Below are positions 18,046-26,458 of a stretch of 46,659 nucleotides of DNA, in pieces (the first letter of the stretch is position 1; each line of letters opens with the position of its first letter). The stretch comes from Apilactobacillus apinorum. GTDB taxonomy: Bacteria > Bacillota > Bacilli > Lactobacillales > Lactobacillaceae. The notes under the pieces are model-generated. The model was not told the origin of the DNA. It was given only the letters and a program-made list of their open reading frames with translations, and ran no database searches. The DNA lies in contig NZ_KQ440396.1 of the NCBI RefSeq assembly GCF_001281175.1, positions 383,777 to 430,435 on the forward strand. Reading direction: 5' to 3'. The position numbers and the translations under genes were made by a program.

Positions 18046-19401
18046 TTAGTGAATGAATAGGCTTAGAAGTAATACCATTAGTAGTCCAACTACAGAGATA
18101 ACTGTTTCTAAGACTGTCCAAATCTTCAATGTTTGTTTTACGTTTAGGTCAAAGTATTCCTTAAACATCCAGAAACCAGCATCGTTCACGTGTGATGCGG
18201 CAAGTGATCCGGCACCAATAGCTAGTGCCATTAGCACTGGGCTAACACTTAGTGAATGCATTAAAGGAGTTACTAGACCGGCAGCAGTCATACCAGCAAC
18301 AGTTGCTGAACCTAGTGAAACACGTAGGATAACTGCGATTAACCAAGCTAAGATGATTGGTGATAAGTTAGCGTGAACCATAACATCTTGAACGGCTTTA
18401 CCAACACCACCATCAATTAATACTTGCTTGAATGCTGATCCACCACCGATAACCATTAGTAGCATTGCAATTGACTTAATAGCTTCAGTAACAGTGTTAG
18501 TAATGTCTTCCATCTTCTTACCACGGTTGAATCCCATTGACCAGATAGCAAATAGTAAAGTAACAATCATGGCGATAACTGGGTTACCTAACATAGCAAC
18601 AACAGCACCGATACCATGTGGATTTTCAACAGCTTTACCACCGTTAAAGACCATGTCATATACAGTAGCGATAGCCATTAAGATAACTGGTAGTAATGAA
18701 GTAAGTGCTGCAATTCCAAAGCTTGGAGTATCTTTTAAATCATACTTCTTCATTTCACCGAAAGCAGGAAGTGACTTCTTAACAACAAATGTTTCTGGAG
18801 CAATTTTTCTAGCAATCTTTGTGTAAACGGGACCCGCTACAATCACACAAGGGATCGCAACGATAATTCCTAATAGAAGAGTTTGTCCAATGTTAGCACC
18901 AAGTGCAGTAGCAACAGCAGTTGGCGCTGGTTGTGGAGGTAAGAATCCTTGAGTTGCTGATAAAGCAGCAGCCATTGGAATTCCTAGGTAAACAAAAGGT
19001 ACGTCAGCTTCTAGAGCAACGGCAAATACGATTGGTGTTAATAGAACAAGTCCTACTTCAAAGAATAGTGACATTCCAATAATAAATGAAGCAACTACAA
19101 TAGCAAATTGTAACTTTCTCTTACCGAATAGGTTAATTAAAGTTCTTGCGATTCGGTATGAACCACCAGCATCAGCAACTAAACGGCCAATCATGGCTCC
19201 GAAACCGAAGACAATTACTAATTCACCTAGTGAACTACCAATTCCGTTTTTAATCGAAATGGCGATATGTGCTGGGTTCATTCCTAAACCTAAAGCAACA
19301 ACAACAGATGTAACAATTAATGAGATAAATGTATTTAATTTACATTTAATAATTAAGAATAATAGTAATAAAATTCCTAATACTAATACAACAAATGGCA
19401 T
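18046..19401 (-). CDS. gntP: Gluconate:H+ symporter (GntP family)
   Basis: A 451-residue permease with about 12 hydrophobic segments. Family patches include FGFGAMIGRLVADAGGSYRIA near residue 65, FLPPQPAPTA near residue 153 and a C-terminal AGSLAASHVNDAGFW. It takes up gluconate or a related sugar acid. The ATG follows AAAAAGGGG. A promoter and two cre sites upstream indicate CcpA repression. The matching kinase (29933-31480) is over 10 kb away with its own cre, so the two form a regulon rather than an operon. Confidence 0.92.
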   Translation of the reverse strand: MPFVVLVLGILLLLFLIIKCKLNTFISLIVTSVVVALGLGMNPAHIAISIKNGIGSSLGELVIVFGFGAMIGRLVADAGGSYRIARTLINLFGKRKLQFAIVVASFIIGMSLFFEVGLVLLTPIVFAVALEADVPFVYLGIPMAAALSATQGFLPPQPAPTAVATALGANIGQTLLLGIIVAIPCVIVAGPVYTKIARKIAPETFVVKKSLPAFGEMKKYDLKDTPSFGIAALTSLLPVILMAIATVYDMVFNGGKAVENPHGIGAVVAMLGNPVIAMIVTLLFAIWSMGFNRGKKMEDITNTVTEAIKSIAMLLMVIGGGSAFKQVLIDGGVGKAVQDVMVHANLSPIILAWLIAVILRVSLGSATVAGMTAAGLVTPLMHSLSVSPVLMALAIGAGSLAASHVNDAGFWMFKEYFDLNVKQTLKIWTVLETVISVVGLLMVLLLSLFIH

Positions 19402-19448
19402 TATTTATTCCCCTTTTTCTATTATAAAAATTTTATGTTTTATATAAA

Positions 19449-19462
19449 TGTAAGCGCTTTAC
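19449..19462. promoter_or_regulatory. cre-like site, downstream of gntP transcription start
   Basis: TGTAAGCGCTTTAC has the central CG palindrome of CcpA sites and matches 12 of 14 consensus positions in either direction. It lies about 20 bp downstream of the expected gntP start point, a roadblock position. Confidence 0.6.
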
Positions 19463-19476
19463 TTTTCTATGAATTT

Positions 19477-19505
19477 AATATAACATACTTTATAGAAAAT
19501 GAAAA
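19477..19505 (-). promoter_or_regulatory. gntP promoter
   Basis: On the minus strand TTTTCA (19500-19505) and TATATT (19477-19482) are spaced 17 bp. The perfect cre site at 19500-19513 covers the -35 element. Confidence 0.55.
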
Positions 19506-19513
19506 CGATTTCA
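19500..19513. promoter_or_regulatory. Perfect cre site over the gntP -35 element
   Basis: TGAAAACGATTTCA fits the CcpA consensus TGWAANCGNTNWCA at every position. Binding of CcpA with HPr-Ser46-P would block polymerase access to the gntP promoter. It is about 170 bp from the divergent sugar transporter gene and could affect that too. Confidence 0.82.
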
Positions 19514-19683
19514 TTACATTTTTTAAAACAAAGTCCCTACTAAATATGTTATATTACTTTGGGAGTTTTAAACCTTAATTTTTTGTTAAGTTTGTATGAA
19601 AACGTATTATTTTCTACTACATTTTAAAAACATGTGGTAAATTGATAATTAAATATATAGTAATTAGAAAAGGAGGACACGCT

Positions 19684-20565
19684 TTGAACGCTGTTGCTTT
19701 ACTAGTTGGACTAGGTCCACTACTTGGTTGGGGTCTATATCCTACAATTGCTTCATTATTTGGAGGAAAGCCAACTAACCAAATTTATGGTTCCACTTTA
19801 GGAACACTTATTTTCGCTGGTATTTTTGTATTAATTACAGGTTATTCAATTCCGACTGGAATGGAATTTGTATTAGCATTACTTTCAGGTGCTGGTTGGG
19901 CTTTTGGCCAAATCATGTCATTTAAATCATTCGAATTAATCGGATCATCTCGAGTAATGCCAATTACAACTGCCTTACAATTAATCGTAACTGCCCTTTG
20001 GGGTGTGTTTGCATTAGGAAACTGGCACACTGAAGGTCATCGTACCATTGGATTTATTGCACTTATTGTTATCATCATTGGTGCTACTATGACTGCTTGG
20101 CAAGAACACAAAGATACACAAGGTTCAAGCAACTTGAAGAAAGCTATTGTACTTCTAGTTATCGGTGTAATTGGTTACTGGGCATACTCAGCTGCTCCTC
20201 AAGCAGCTCACTTAGATGGTATGCACGCATTCTTCCCACAAGCTTTAGGAATGTTCTTAGTTGCCGTTATTTACTGCTTAATTAACGTTAAGAAGAATAA
20301 CGTATTCTCAACTAAATCATCATACCTACAAATCATCTCAGGTTTCTTCTTCGCATTTGCTGCATTAACTTACTTAATTTCAGCACAACCTGATATGAAT
20401 GGTTTAGCTACTGGTTTCGTTCTATCACAAACATCAGTTGTATTAGCAACATTAACTAGTATCTACTTCCTACACCAAAACAAAACTAAAAAGGAAATGG
20501 TTATTACTATCTTCGGATTAATCTTAATCATGGCTGCCGCTGCTGTTACAGCATTCCTTAACTAG
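19684..20565 (+). CDS. glcU: GRP-family sugar transporter (GlcU/RbsU-like)
   Basis: A 293-residue membrane protein with about ten hydrophobic segments. Residues 9-29 (GLGPLLGWGLYPTIAS onward), SGAGWAFGQIMSFKSFELIG and SRVMPITTALQL are typical of the glucose/ribose porter family, which imports free glucose or ribose without the phosphotransferase system. The start is TTG, seven bases after AAAGGAGGA; an ATG at 19642 has no ribosome site. A non-PTS route would suit a cell with a reduced PTS. Substrate is not certain. Confidence 0.87.
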   Translation: MNAVALLVGLGPLLGWGLYPTIASLFGGKPTNQIYGSTLGTLIFAGIFVLITGYSIPTGMEFVLALLSGAGWAFGQIMSFKSFELIGSSRVMPITTALQLIVTALWGVFALGNWHTEGHRTIGFIALIVIIIGATMTAWQEHKDTQGSSNLKKAIVLLVIGVIGYWAYSAAPQAAHLDGMHAFFPQALGMFLVAVIYCLINVKKNNVFSTKSSYLQIISGFFFAFAALTYLISAQPDMNGLATGFVLSQTSVVLATLTSIYFLHQNKTKKEMVITIFGLILIMAAAAVTAFLN

Positions 20566-20566
20566 T

Positions 20567-20609
20567 AAAAAATACCGTTAAAGAATTAATTCTTTAACGG
20601 TATTTTTTT
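20567..20609. terminator. Bidirectional terminator, sugar transporter / pst operon
   Basis: A long perfect stem, TACCGTTAAAGAAT with its exact complement, and flanking A and T runs. It separates the convergent sugar transporter and response regulator genes and marks the end of the pst operon. Confidence 0.92.
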
Positions 20610-21315
20610 ATTTTAATACATATCCAAAACCACGAACGGTTTTAATTTCAACGTCATTGTCAGGTAGTTCTTTTAACTTATCACGAACATGACTAACGTG
20701 CATATCAACGATTCGAGATGATATAAATGCATCCCCATCGTCTCTATCTTCACGCCAGACACCGTTAAATATCTGTTCTCTGCTTAGAACTTGATCATGG
20801 TGTCTTACCATGTAATAAAAGATATTAAACTCCTTAGGCGTGAAATTTAGCACTTCTCCTTTATATTTAACTTGGAAATGCTTCAAACTAATTACAAAAT
20901 CTTTAAAATGTTCTTTACGTTTATTATTACCAGTTTCTTCGGCCAATGCATCGAAAGCGCTAATCTTATGCATTGTTCTTAAAATAATCCGATTAGCATC
21001 AATATTGTTACTAAAGTAATCCGTAACCCCTAATTTAAAACAATCCTCTTCATCATCGGCATCATATTCTTGATCAAAGGTTATCACAGGTCCTACAAAG
21101 GATTTAGTAACTTGGGCAATTAAATTTTTAACCCGATTAAAATCATCAAAAACAGACAAGTCAATAATGACCGCAAAAACGTTGTCTTTTTTGACAATCA
21201 CATCAATATCTTCATCATCACTAATACTGTTGACGAAGTATTCATGTTGCAAAGCTAATTGGCTCACTTGTGCAGCTAATTTTAATTGTTTAGTTACTAG
21301 CAAAAGACTTTGCAT
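20608..21315 (-). CDS. PhoP-like OmpR-family regulator with degenerate receiver domain
   Basis: A 235-residue regulator. The C-terminal winged helix is intact and PhoP-like: NFTPKEFNIFYYMVRHHDQV, LSREQIF, VDMHVSHVRDKL and KTVRGFGY at the end. The N-terminal receiver keeps the phosphoacceptor Asp (D52, in VIIDLSVFD), but the acidic pair normally at residues 7-9 is T-K-Q, the conserved Thr/Ser is replaced (near D81), and the conserved Lys before Pro in the DY-x-x-KP motif is Asn. It is the last gene of the pst operon, 15 bp after phoU, with no histidine kinase gene beside it. I infer a phosphate regulator that may work without normal phosphorylation. Confidence 0.8.
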   Translation of the reverse strand: MQSLLLVTKQLKLAAQVSQLALQHEYFVNSISDDEDIDVIVKKDNVFAVIIDLSVFDDFNRVKNLIAQVTKSFVGPVITFDQEYDADDEEDCFKLGVTDYFSNNIDANRIILRTMHKISAFDALAEETGNNKRKEHFKDFVISLKHFQVKYKGEVLNFTPKEFNIFYYMVRHHDQVLSREQIFNGVWREDRDDGDAFISSRIVDMHVSHVRDKLKELPDNDVEIKTVRGFGYVLK

Positions 21316-21330
21316 TCCCCGAGTTCCTCC

Positions 21331-22038
21331 CTATTTTGGATTGTTCTTTAGTTCTTTGGCGATTAATTCTGGTTCAATTTTACCAGGGTTTAATTCGACA
21401 ATCTTACCAGTTGAATTATATACAATCCATTCTGATAAGTTAACAATATGATCCCCAATTCTTTCTAGGTAACGAACAACCATTAGATAAATAGTTGCTA
21501 ACTCAATTTTATCACTATTCTTTTCCATTTCAGCAACGATTAGATTTTTAGCTAAAACGAACTTCTTATCAATTAAGATATCTTCTTGAGCTACTAGCTT
21601 AGCAGCTTCTTGATCGTTGTGAACGTATGCGTCTAGTGATGATTCTAGCATTCCTCTAATCTTTAATCCCATTTGGTTAATGGCGTCATTAACTTCTGGA
21701 ATACGGTTATCGGTGTTGATACGTAGTGTTTCGCGTGCAATTGATGAAGCATGGTCACCAATTCTTTCCAAATCAGAACTAGCTTTTAGCAAAGTAATGA
21801 TTGAACGGAAGTTAGATGCCACTGGTTGACGCAAAGCAATTAAGTTCAATGCTTCTTTTTCTAGGTCAACTTCTTCATCGTTAACCTTACTATCACTTTT
21901 AACTACTTCATTAGCAAGCTTTTGATCATTTTCAGTAAAAGCTTTAATTGATTGATAGATTTGATCAGAAACATTGATTCCCATCTTCATGTAGGTCTTT
22001 TGTAACACTTTAAGTTTGTCATTGAATGTTTGGCTCAT
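21331..22038 (-). CDS. phoU: Phosphate system regulator PhoU
   Basis: A 235-residue cytosolic helical protein with two PhoU repeats, each with the metal-binding pattern seen in DLERIGDHASSIARE (near residue 92) and YLERIGDHIVNLSEW (near residue 195). PhoU links the Pst transporter to signalling and limits uptake. GGAGA stands before the ATG; the gene is 11 bp after pstB. A direct contact with the atypical regulator encoded next is plausible, since no PhoR is present here. Confidence 0.95.
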   Translation of the reverse strand: MSQTFNDKLKVLQKTYMKMGINVSDQIYQSIKAFTENDQKLANEVVKSDSKVNDEEVDLEKEALNLIALRQPVASNFRSIITLLKASSDLERIGDHASSIARETLRINTDNRIPEVNDAINQMGLKIRGMLESSLDAYVHNDQEAAKLVAQEDILIDKKFVLAKNLIVAEMEKNSDKIELATIYLMVVRYLERIGDHIVNLSEWIVYNSTGKIVELNPGKIEPELIAKELKNNPK

Positions 22039-22049
22039 AATCAGGTCTC

Positions 22050-22805
22050 CTATCCGAATTGTCCATTCAAGTAATCACTAGTTTCTTGCTTATCAGGATT
22101 TAAGAACATCTTAGAAGTCTTATCGTATTCAATTAAATCTCCGTTAAGCATAAAGGCTGTTTTATCAGCAATTCTAGATGCTTGTTGCATGTTGTGAGTA
22201 ACAATAATGATTGTAAAATCTTTCTTTAATTCTAACAAAGTATCTTCAATTTTAGCACTAGAAATTGGATCTAGGGCTGAAGTTGGTTCATCCATTAAAA
22301 TGATTTTAGGTTTTACAGCTAACACACGAGCAATACAAATTCTTTGTTGTTGACCACCAGAGAATGATAATGCATTCTTGTTCAAGTCATCTTTTACTTC
22401 ATCCCAAATGGCAGCTTGTTTTAAACTAGTTTCCACGATTTCGTCTAAAACTTTCTTATCTTTCACACCGGCGATTCTTAATCCGTAAGCAACATTATCA
22501 TAAACTGAGAATGGGAATGGATTAGGTTGTTGGAACACCATTCCGATTTCTTTTCTTAATTCAGTCATGTCAGTAGTTGGTGCGTAAATGTCTTGGTCAC
22601 CCAATTTAAAGCTACCAGTCACTGTTGTATTGTTTCTTAGGTCATTCATGCGGTTTAAACATCTTAAGTATGTTGATTTTCCACATCCAGATGGTCCGAT
22701 TAATGCAGTGATTTGATTTTCTTCAAATTCCATATCGAACCCATGTAATGCTTCTTTATCACCATAGTACAAATGAACATTTTCTGTTTTTAAAATGGAA
22801 GTCAT
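22050..22805 (-). CDS. pstB: Phosphate ABC transporter ATP-binding protein PstB (second copy)
   Basis: A 251-residue ABC ATPase. Walker A is GPSGCGKST (37-45), the signature is [10 protein letters not shown], Walker B is [13 protein letters not shown] and the switch His lies in [10 protein letters not shown]. It energises phosphate import through PstA and PstC. It lies 9 bp after the other pstB gene; paired pstB genes are common in lactobacilli and the two products may form a heterodimer. Confidence 0.95.
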   Translation of the reverse strand: MTSILKTENVHLYYGDKEALHGFDMEFEENQITALIGPSGCGKSTYLRCLNRMNDLRNNTTVTGSFKLGDQDIYAPTTDMTELRKEIGMVFQQPNPFPFSVYDNVAYGLRIAGVKDKKVLDEIVETSLKQAAIWDEVKDDLNKNALSFSGGQQQRICIARVLAVKPKIILMDEPTSALDPISSAKIEDTLLELKKDFTIIIVTHNMQQASRIADKTAFMLNGDLIEYDKTSKMFLNPDKQETSDYLNGQFG

Positions 22806-22814
22806 CTAATTCAC

Positions 22815-23609
22815 CTACCCGAAGTTTCCTGAAATATAGTCTTCTGTTGCTTGCATTTTTGGTCTTGTAAAAATGTGTGAAGTCTTATTGAATTCGATTA
22901 AATGTCCTTGGTGGAAGAATGCAGTGTAATCACTCATACGAGATGCTTGTTGCATGTTGTGCGTAACAATGATGATAGTGTATTTTTCCTTCAAACGATT
23001 TAATGTGTCTTCAATCTTAGATGTTGAGATTGGATCCAACGCACTGGCTGGTTCATCCAATAGCAATACATCTGGTTTCATCGCAATCGCTCTAGCGATA
23101 CATAGACGTTGTGCTTGTCCACCTGATAGAGAAAGTGCGCTTTCGTCTAGTTTGTCTTTAACTTCATCCCATAATGCAGCTTCTCTTAAACTAGTTTCAA
23201 CACGTTCATCTAGTTCTTTTTTGTCCTTGATTCCATGTTTTTTCAAAGCGAATGTGATGTTATCACGGATTGATTTAGCAAATGGGTTTGGACGTTGGAA
23301 TACCATTCCAATGTGTTTTCTTAATTCGTATACATTGATGTTGTCATCGTTAATGTTAACGTCACGGTACATGATTTTACCGTCCACAGTCGCAATATTA
23401 TCATTCATACGGTTAATTGAACGTAAGAATGTTGATTTTCCTGAACCAGAAGCACCAATCATCGCAGTTACCTTAAATCTAGGAAATGACATTGATACAT
23501 CAAAGATTGATTGATGTTGGCCGTATGAAACGTTAACGTGTTTTGCTTCAATCGCGTTTTCAACCGCAAAATCACGAACATATTGTTGATCTAAATTATA
23601 TTTTTTCAT
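22815..23609 (-). CDS. pstB: Phosphate ABC transporter ATP-binding protein PstB (first copy)
   Basis: A 264-residue ABC ATPase with a 25-residue N-terminal extension not present in its neighbour. Walker A is GASGSGKST (52-60), the signature is LSLSGGQAQR and Walker B is VLLLDEPASALDP. All catalytic motifs are intact, so both PstB proteins can bind and hydrolyse ATP. It is 13 bp after pstA in the operon. Confidence 0.95.
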   Translation of the reverse strand: MKKYNLDQQYVRDFAVENAIEAKHVNVSYGQHQSIFDVSMSFPRFKVTAMIGASGSGKSTFLRSINRMNDNIATVDGKIMYRDVNINDDNINVYELRKHIGMVFQRPNPFAKSIRDNITFALKKHGIKDKKELDERVETSLREAALWDEVKDKLDESALSLSGGQAQRLCIARAIAMKPDVLLLDEPASALDPISTSKIEDTLNRLKEKYTIIIVTHNMQQASRMSDYTAFFHQGHLIEFNKTSHIFTRPKMQATEDYISGNFG

Positions 23610-23622
23610 AATTGATCCCTTC

Positions 23623-24513
23623 CTACTTGCTAGAAGTCATTTTCTTGTATAAACGATTTCCAATCCAATGTGCTAATACGTTGAATAGTAAGATTACAAT
23701 GATTAACACGGCTGATGAACCACTTGAAATTGCGTTAGCATCTGGTGTAATTCCTTCTGAGTTAACTTTCCAAATGTGTACCGCTAGTGTTTCAGCAGGT
23801 CTTAATGGATTTAAGAAACTGGTGTCTGAGAAGATGTTCCAGTTACTGTAATCAACGAATGGCGCGCTTTGTCCGGCAGTGTAAATTAATGCGGCAGCTT
23901 CACCGAAGACACGTCCAGCACTTAAGATAATCCCAGTGATAATTCCAGGAACGGATGCTGGTAGGATAATACCAGTAATGGTTTTCCATTGTGATAATCC
24001 TAATGATAAACCAGCTTCTCTTTGTAAATCAGAGATCGATTCAACTGATGTTTCGATGTTTCTAGTTAGCAATGGCAAGTTGAAGAATGTTAATGCAATT
24101 GCTCCTGATAGGATTGAGAAACCAATTTTCATTTGAACAACGAATACTAGGTAACAGAATAGTCCAACTACCACTGAAGGAAGTGAACTTAAAACTTCGA
24201 TTGTAGTTTTGATAATTTCAGTAATCCAATTTTTAGGTGCATATTCAGCTAGGTAAATCCCTGCTCCTAATGCAATCGGGAATGAAATAATCAATGTTAG
24301 TACTAATAAGTAAATAGAATTAAATAGTTGATCACGAATCCCACCGCCTGCTAAGAATGATTGAGATTGTGTTGTTAGAAAATGCCATGAGATATGTGGA
24401 ACACCAGTTACTAAGATGTATCCAATCAAGGCTGCTAAAATCGCAATTACCACAAGAACTAATCCGTAGATAACTCCGGTAGCAATTTTATTGGCTAATT
24501 TTGGATTAATCAT
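23623..24513 (-). CDS. pstA: Phosphate ABC transporter permease PstA
   Basis: A 296-residue permease with about six transmembrane segments and the EAA loop in LQREAGLSLGLSQWKTI near residue 162. It forms the membrane channel with PstC. Its start overlaps the pstC stop by 4 bases, so the two are translationally coupled; a weak GGGTAAG stands before the ATG. Confidence 0.94.
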   Translation of the reverse strand: MINPKLANKIATGVIYGLVLVVIAILAALIGYILVTGVPHISWHFLTTQSQSFLAGGGIRDQLFNSIYLLVLTLIISFPIALGAGIYLAEYAPKNWITEIIKTTIEVLSSLPSVVVGLFCYLVFVVQMKIGFSILSGAIALTFFNLPLLTRNIETSVESISDLQREAGLSLGLSQWKTITGIILPASVPGIITGIILSAGRVFGEAAALIYTAGQSAPFVDYSNWNIFSDTSFLNPLRPAETLAVHIWKVNSEGITPDANAISSGSSAVLIIVILLFNVLAHWIGNRLYKKMTSSK

Positions 24514-25427
24514 TTCAACTTACCCTTCTTTCCAATCAACTTAACTAAGATGTTAAAGAATAGAGACATTAATAGTAGAACTAGGGCTAATGACCATAGA
24601 GCATTATTTCCTAAAGTTCCCATAACTGTGTTTCCAATTCCAGTAGTAAGTTGACTAGTTAATGTTGAAGCTGGAGTAATTAGGTTCTTAGGCATTAAGA
24701 TGGCGTTACCAATTACCATTTGAACCGCTAGTGCTTCACCGAATGCTCTGGCCATCCCAAAGATAACCGCTGTTAAAATTCCAGGAGTAGCTGATCTTAA
24801 AACTACTTTGTAAATAGTTTGCCAACGAGTTGCCCCTAGTGCTAATGAAGCTTCTGATAGATGTTTTGGCACAGCATTTAAACTATCGACAGTAAGTGAT
24901 GTAATTGTTGGTAGCACCATTACGAATAACACCATGGTTGCTGATAAAATCCCAAAACCTGTCCCACCGAATAATGTTCTTACGATTGGAACGATAATTG
25001 TTAAACCAATGAATCCGTAAACTACTGATGGAATCCCAACTAGTAGTTCCACAACTGTTTGTAAGAAACCGCGGCTCTTCTTAGGGCCAATGATGGTCAT
25101 GTAAATCCCAACCGCAATCGCGAATGGAGTTGCAATTAATGCGGATAAGAAAGTAACACTAAATGATGTCACAATCATTGGTAATGCTCCAACCTCTGGT
25201 TTACCATCTTTACCGATGGTTGAAGGTGACCAATCTTGTTTACTGATGAAATCCCATAAGTTAACGTGATTTTGAGTAAATGTTGAAACACCCTTTGAAA
25301 TGATAAAGTATAGAATTAACGCAACTAAAACAACAATTGCTGAAATACTAATAAAACTTAAAGTACGACCAAATTTTTCTTGGCGTGTTTCCTTTGATGG
25401 CATTAATATTTTCTTATTAATTTCCAT
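24510..25427 (-). CDS. pstC: Phosphate ABC transporter permease PstC
   Basis: A 305-residue permease with about six transmembrane segments, a long first periplasm-side loop and the EAA loop at about residue 192 (LSEASLALGATRWQTI). The extracellular loop after helix 1 has the NHVNLWDFISKQDWSPS pattern of PstC. It is 13 bp after pstS, with GGGGGAAG before the ATG. Confidence 0.94.
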   Translation of the reverse strand: MEINKKILMPSKETRQEKFGRTLSFISISAIVVLVALILYFIISKGVSTFTQNHVNLWDFISKQDWSPSTIGKDGKPEVGALPMIVTSFSVTFLSALIATPFAIAVGIYMTIIGPKKSRGFLQTVVELLVGIPSVVYGFIGLTIIVPIVRTLFGGTGFGILSATMVLFVMVLPTITSLTVDSLNAVPKHLSEASLALGATRWQTIYKVVLRSATPGILTAVIFGMARAFGEALAVQMVIGNAILMPKNLITPASTLTSQLTTGIGNTVMGTLGNNALWSLALVLLLMSLFFNILVKLIGKKGKLK

Positions 25428-25440
25428 GATCTTCCCCCAT

Positions 25441-26307
25441 TTAGTGGACTATTTGATTTTTAGCATCACGCTTAACTTTCATATTGTGAATGCTGATATA
25501 ACCCAGTTTTTTAACAAGTCCGTCTTGAACTTCTTTTGAGTCAATGTATTCTAAGAATTTCTTGGTATTTTCGCTAATCTTTTTGCTAGTGTACATATGT
25601 TCATATGACCAAATCTTCCAAGCGTTTGTTTCAACGTTTTTATCTGTTGGTTTTACATTATCAATTGATAATGGTTGAAGTGTCTTATCAACAAATGAGA
25701 ATGAAAGATAACTAATTGCACCAGGTGTAGTTGCGACAATGCGGCGAACAGTTCCGTTTGAATCTTGTTCTTGTGCCTTCACAGCAGTTTCACCATTTAA
25801 CACATTACTTTCAAATGTATTTCTAGTTCCGCTACCCTTTACACGGTTAATTACTTCGATTGGTGTATTCTTACCACCTAATTGTTTCCAGTTAGTAATC
25901 TTTCCTGTAAAGATTTTACGAAGGTTTTCTAAACTAATGTTTTTAACACCAGTTTCTTTATTAACAACTGGTGTAATTCCAACTACTGCCACTCGGTGAT
26001 CGACGATATTTTCAGCTTTAATCCCCTTTTGATTTTCAGCAAAAACATCTGAGTTACCGATGGTTACGGCGCCAGCTTGAAGTTGACTTAATCCAGTTCC
26101 AGAACCCCCACCTTGAACGGTTATGGAAAGTCCTTTATTTTTAGCTTGATATGCATTGGCTGCTTCTTCAACCAATGGTTGTAAGGCAGTTGAACCAACA
26201 ACTGTAATTTTATTATTTGATGCGGAGTTAACTCCACAAGCAGTTAACACTGATCCCGCCATTAATACAACGGCTGTCATTAACGACCATTTCTTAATTT
26301 TCATCAT
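25441..26307 (-). CDS. pstS: Phosphate-binding lipoprotein PstS (operon copy)
   Basis: A 288-residue lipoprotein. The signal peptide ends at lipobox LTAC (Cys24). The phosphate-binding loops are visible: VVGSTALQPL near residue 34, GGGSGTGLSQ near 65, SDVFA near 85 and KGSGTRNTFE near residue 150. The ATG at 26307 (or 26304) follows AAGGATG; a longer in-frame start exists but has no ribosome site. It heads the pstS-pstC-pstA-pstB-pstB-phoU-regulator unit and has its own Pho-box promoter at 26340-26393. Closely similar to the next PstS. Confidence 0.94.
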   Translation of the reverse strand: MMKIKKWSLMTAVVLMAGSVLTACGVNSASNNKITVVGSTALQPLVEEAANAYQAKNKGLSITVQGGGSGTGLSQLQAGAVTIGNSDVFAENQKGIKAENIVDHRVAVVGITPVVNKETGVKNISLENLRKIFTGKITNWKQLGGKNTPIEVINRVKGSGTRNTFESNVLNGETAVKAQEQDSNGTVRRIVATTPGAISYLSFSFVDKTLQPLSIDNVKPTDKNVETNAWKIWSYEHMYTSKKISENTKKFLEYIDSKEVQDGLVKKLGYISIHNMKVKRDAKNQIVH

Positions 26308-26339
26308 ATTAAAATCATCCTTTTTTAATTTACATATAA

Positions 26340-26393
26340 AGTATAACAACCGTTTGTAAAGCTATTTGGGTTTTTTTGTAAATTTTATGTAAA
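26340..26393 (-). promoter_or_regulatory. Pho-box promoter of the pst operon
   Basis: On the minus strand TTTACA occurs at 26388-26393, 26377-26382 and 26355-26360; the slot between the last two, at 26366-26371, is degenerate (ACCCAA). The four are spaced exactly 11 bp, the direct-repeat layout of Gram-positive PhoP sites. Nine bases after the last repeat comes a -10 box TATACT (26340-26345). No separate -35 is needed in PhoP-activated promoters. Confidence 0.78.
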
Positions 26394-26406
26394 TTTAAGA
26401 TTTAAT

Positions 26407-26438
26407 AAAAAAAGCCTAAATTTAACATTAGGCTTTTT
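26407..26438 (-). terminator. Terminator between the two pstS genes
   Basis: AAAAAGCCTAA pairs with TTAGGCTTTTT with an A/T-rich loop and a T run on the minus-strand exit side. It separates the upstream pstS from the main pst operon. Confidence 0.85.
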
Positions 26439-26458
26439 GGATGATTTTAATGATGAAT

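Noticed and set aside
18053-18826. Two long antisense frames within gntP
   Set aside because: Reverse reading of a hydrophobic permease commonly leaves long open frames; no ribosome site or family resemblance was seen.
19595-19608. Possible third cre site before the sugar transporter gene (TGAAAACGTATTAT)
   Set aside because: It fails three defined positions, including the T after the central CG and the final CA, so it is too weak to call.
22954-23514. 186-codon frame antisense to pstB
   Set aside because: It mirrors a fully conserved ABC ATPase gene and has no ribosome site or recognisable domain.
22050-23609. Two adjacent pstB genes considered as a possible frameshifted single gene
   Set aside because: Each has a complete set of Walker A, signature and Walker B motifs and its own start, so they are two full paralogues.
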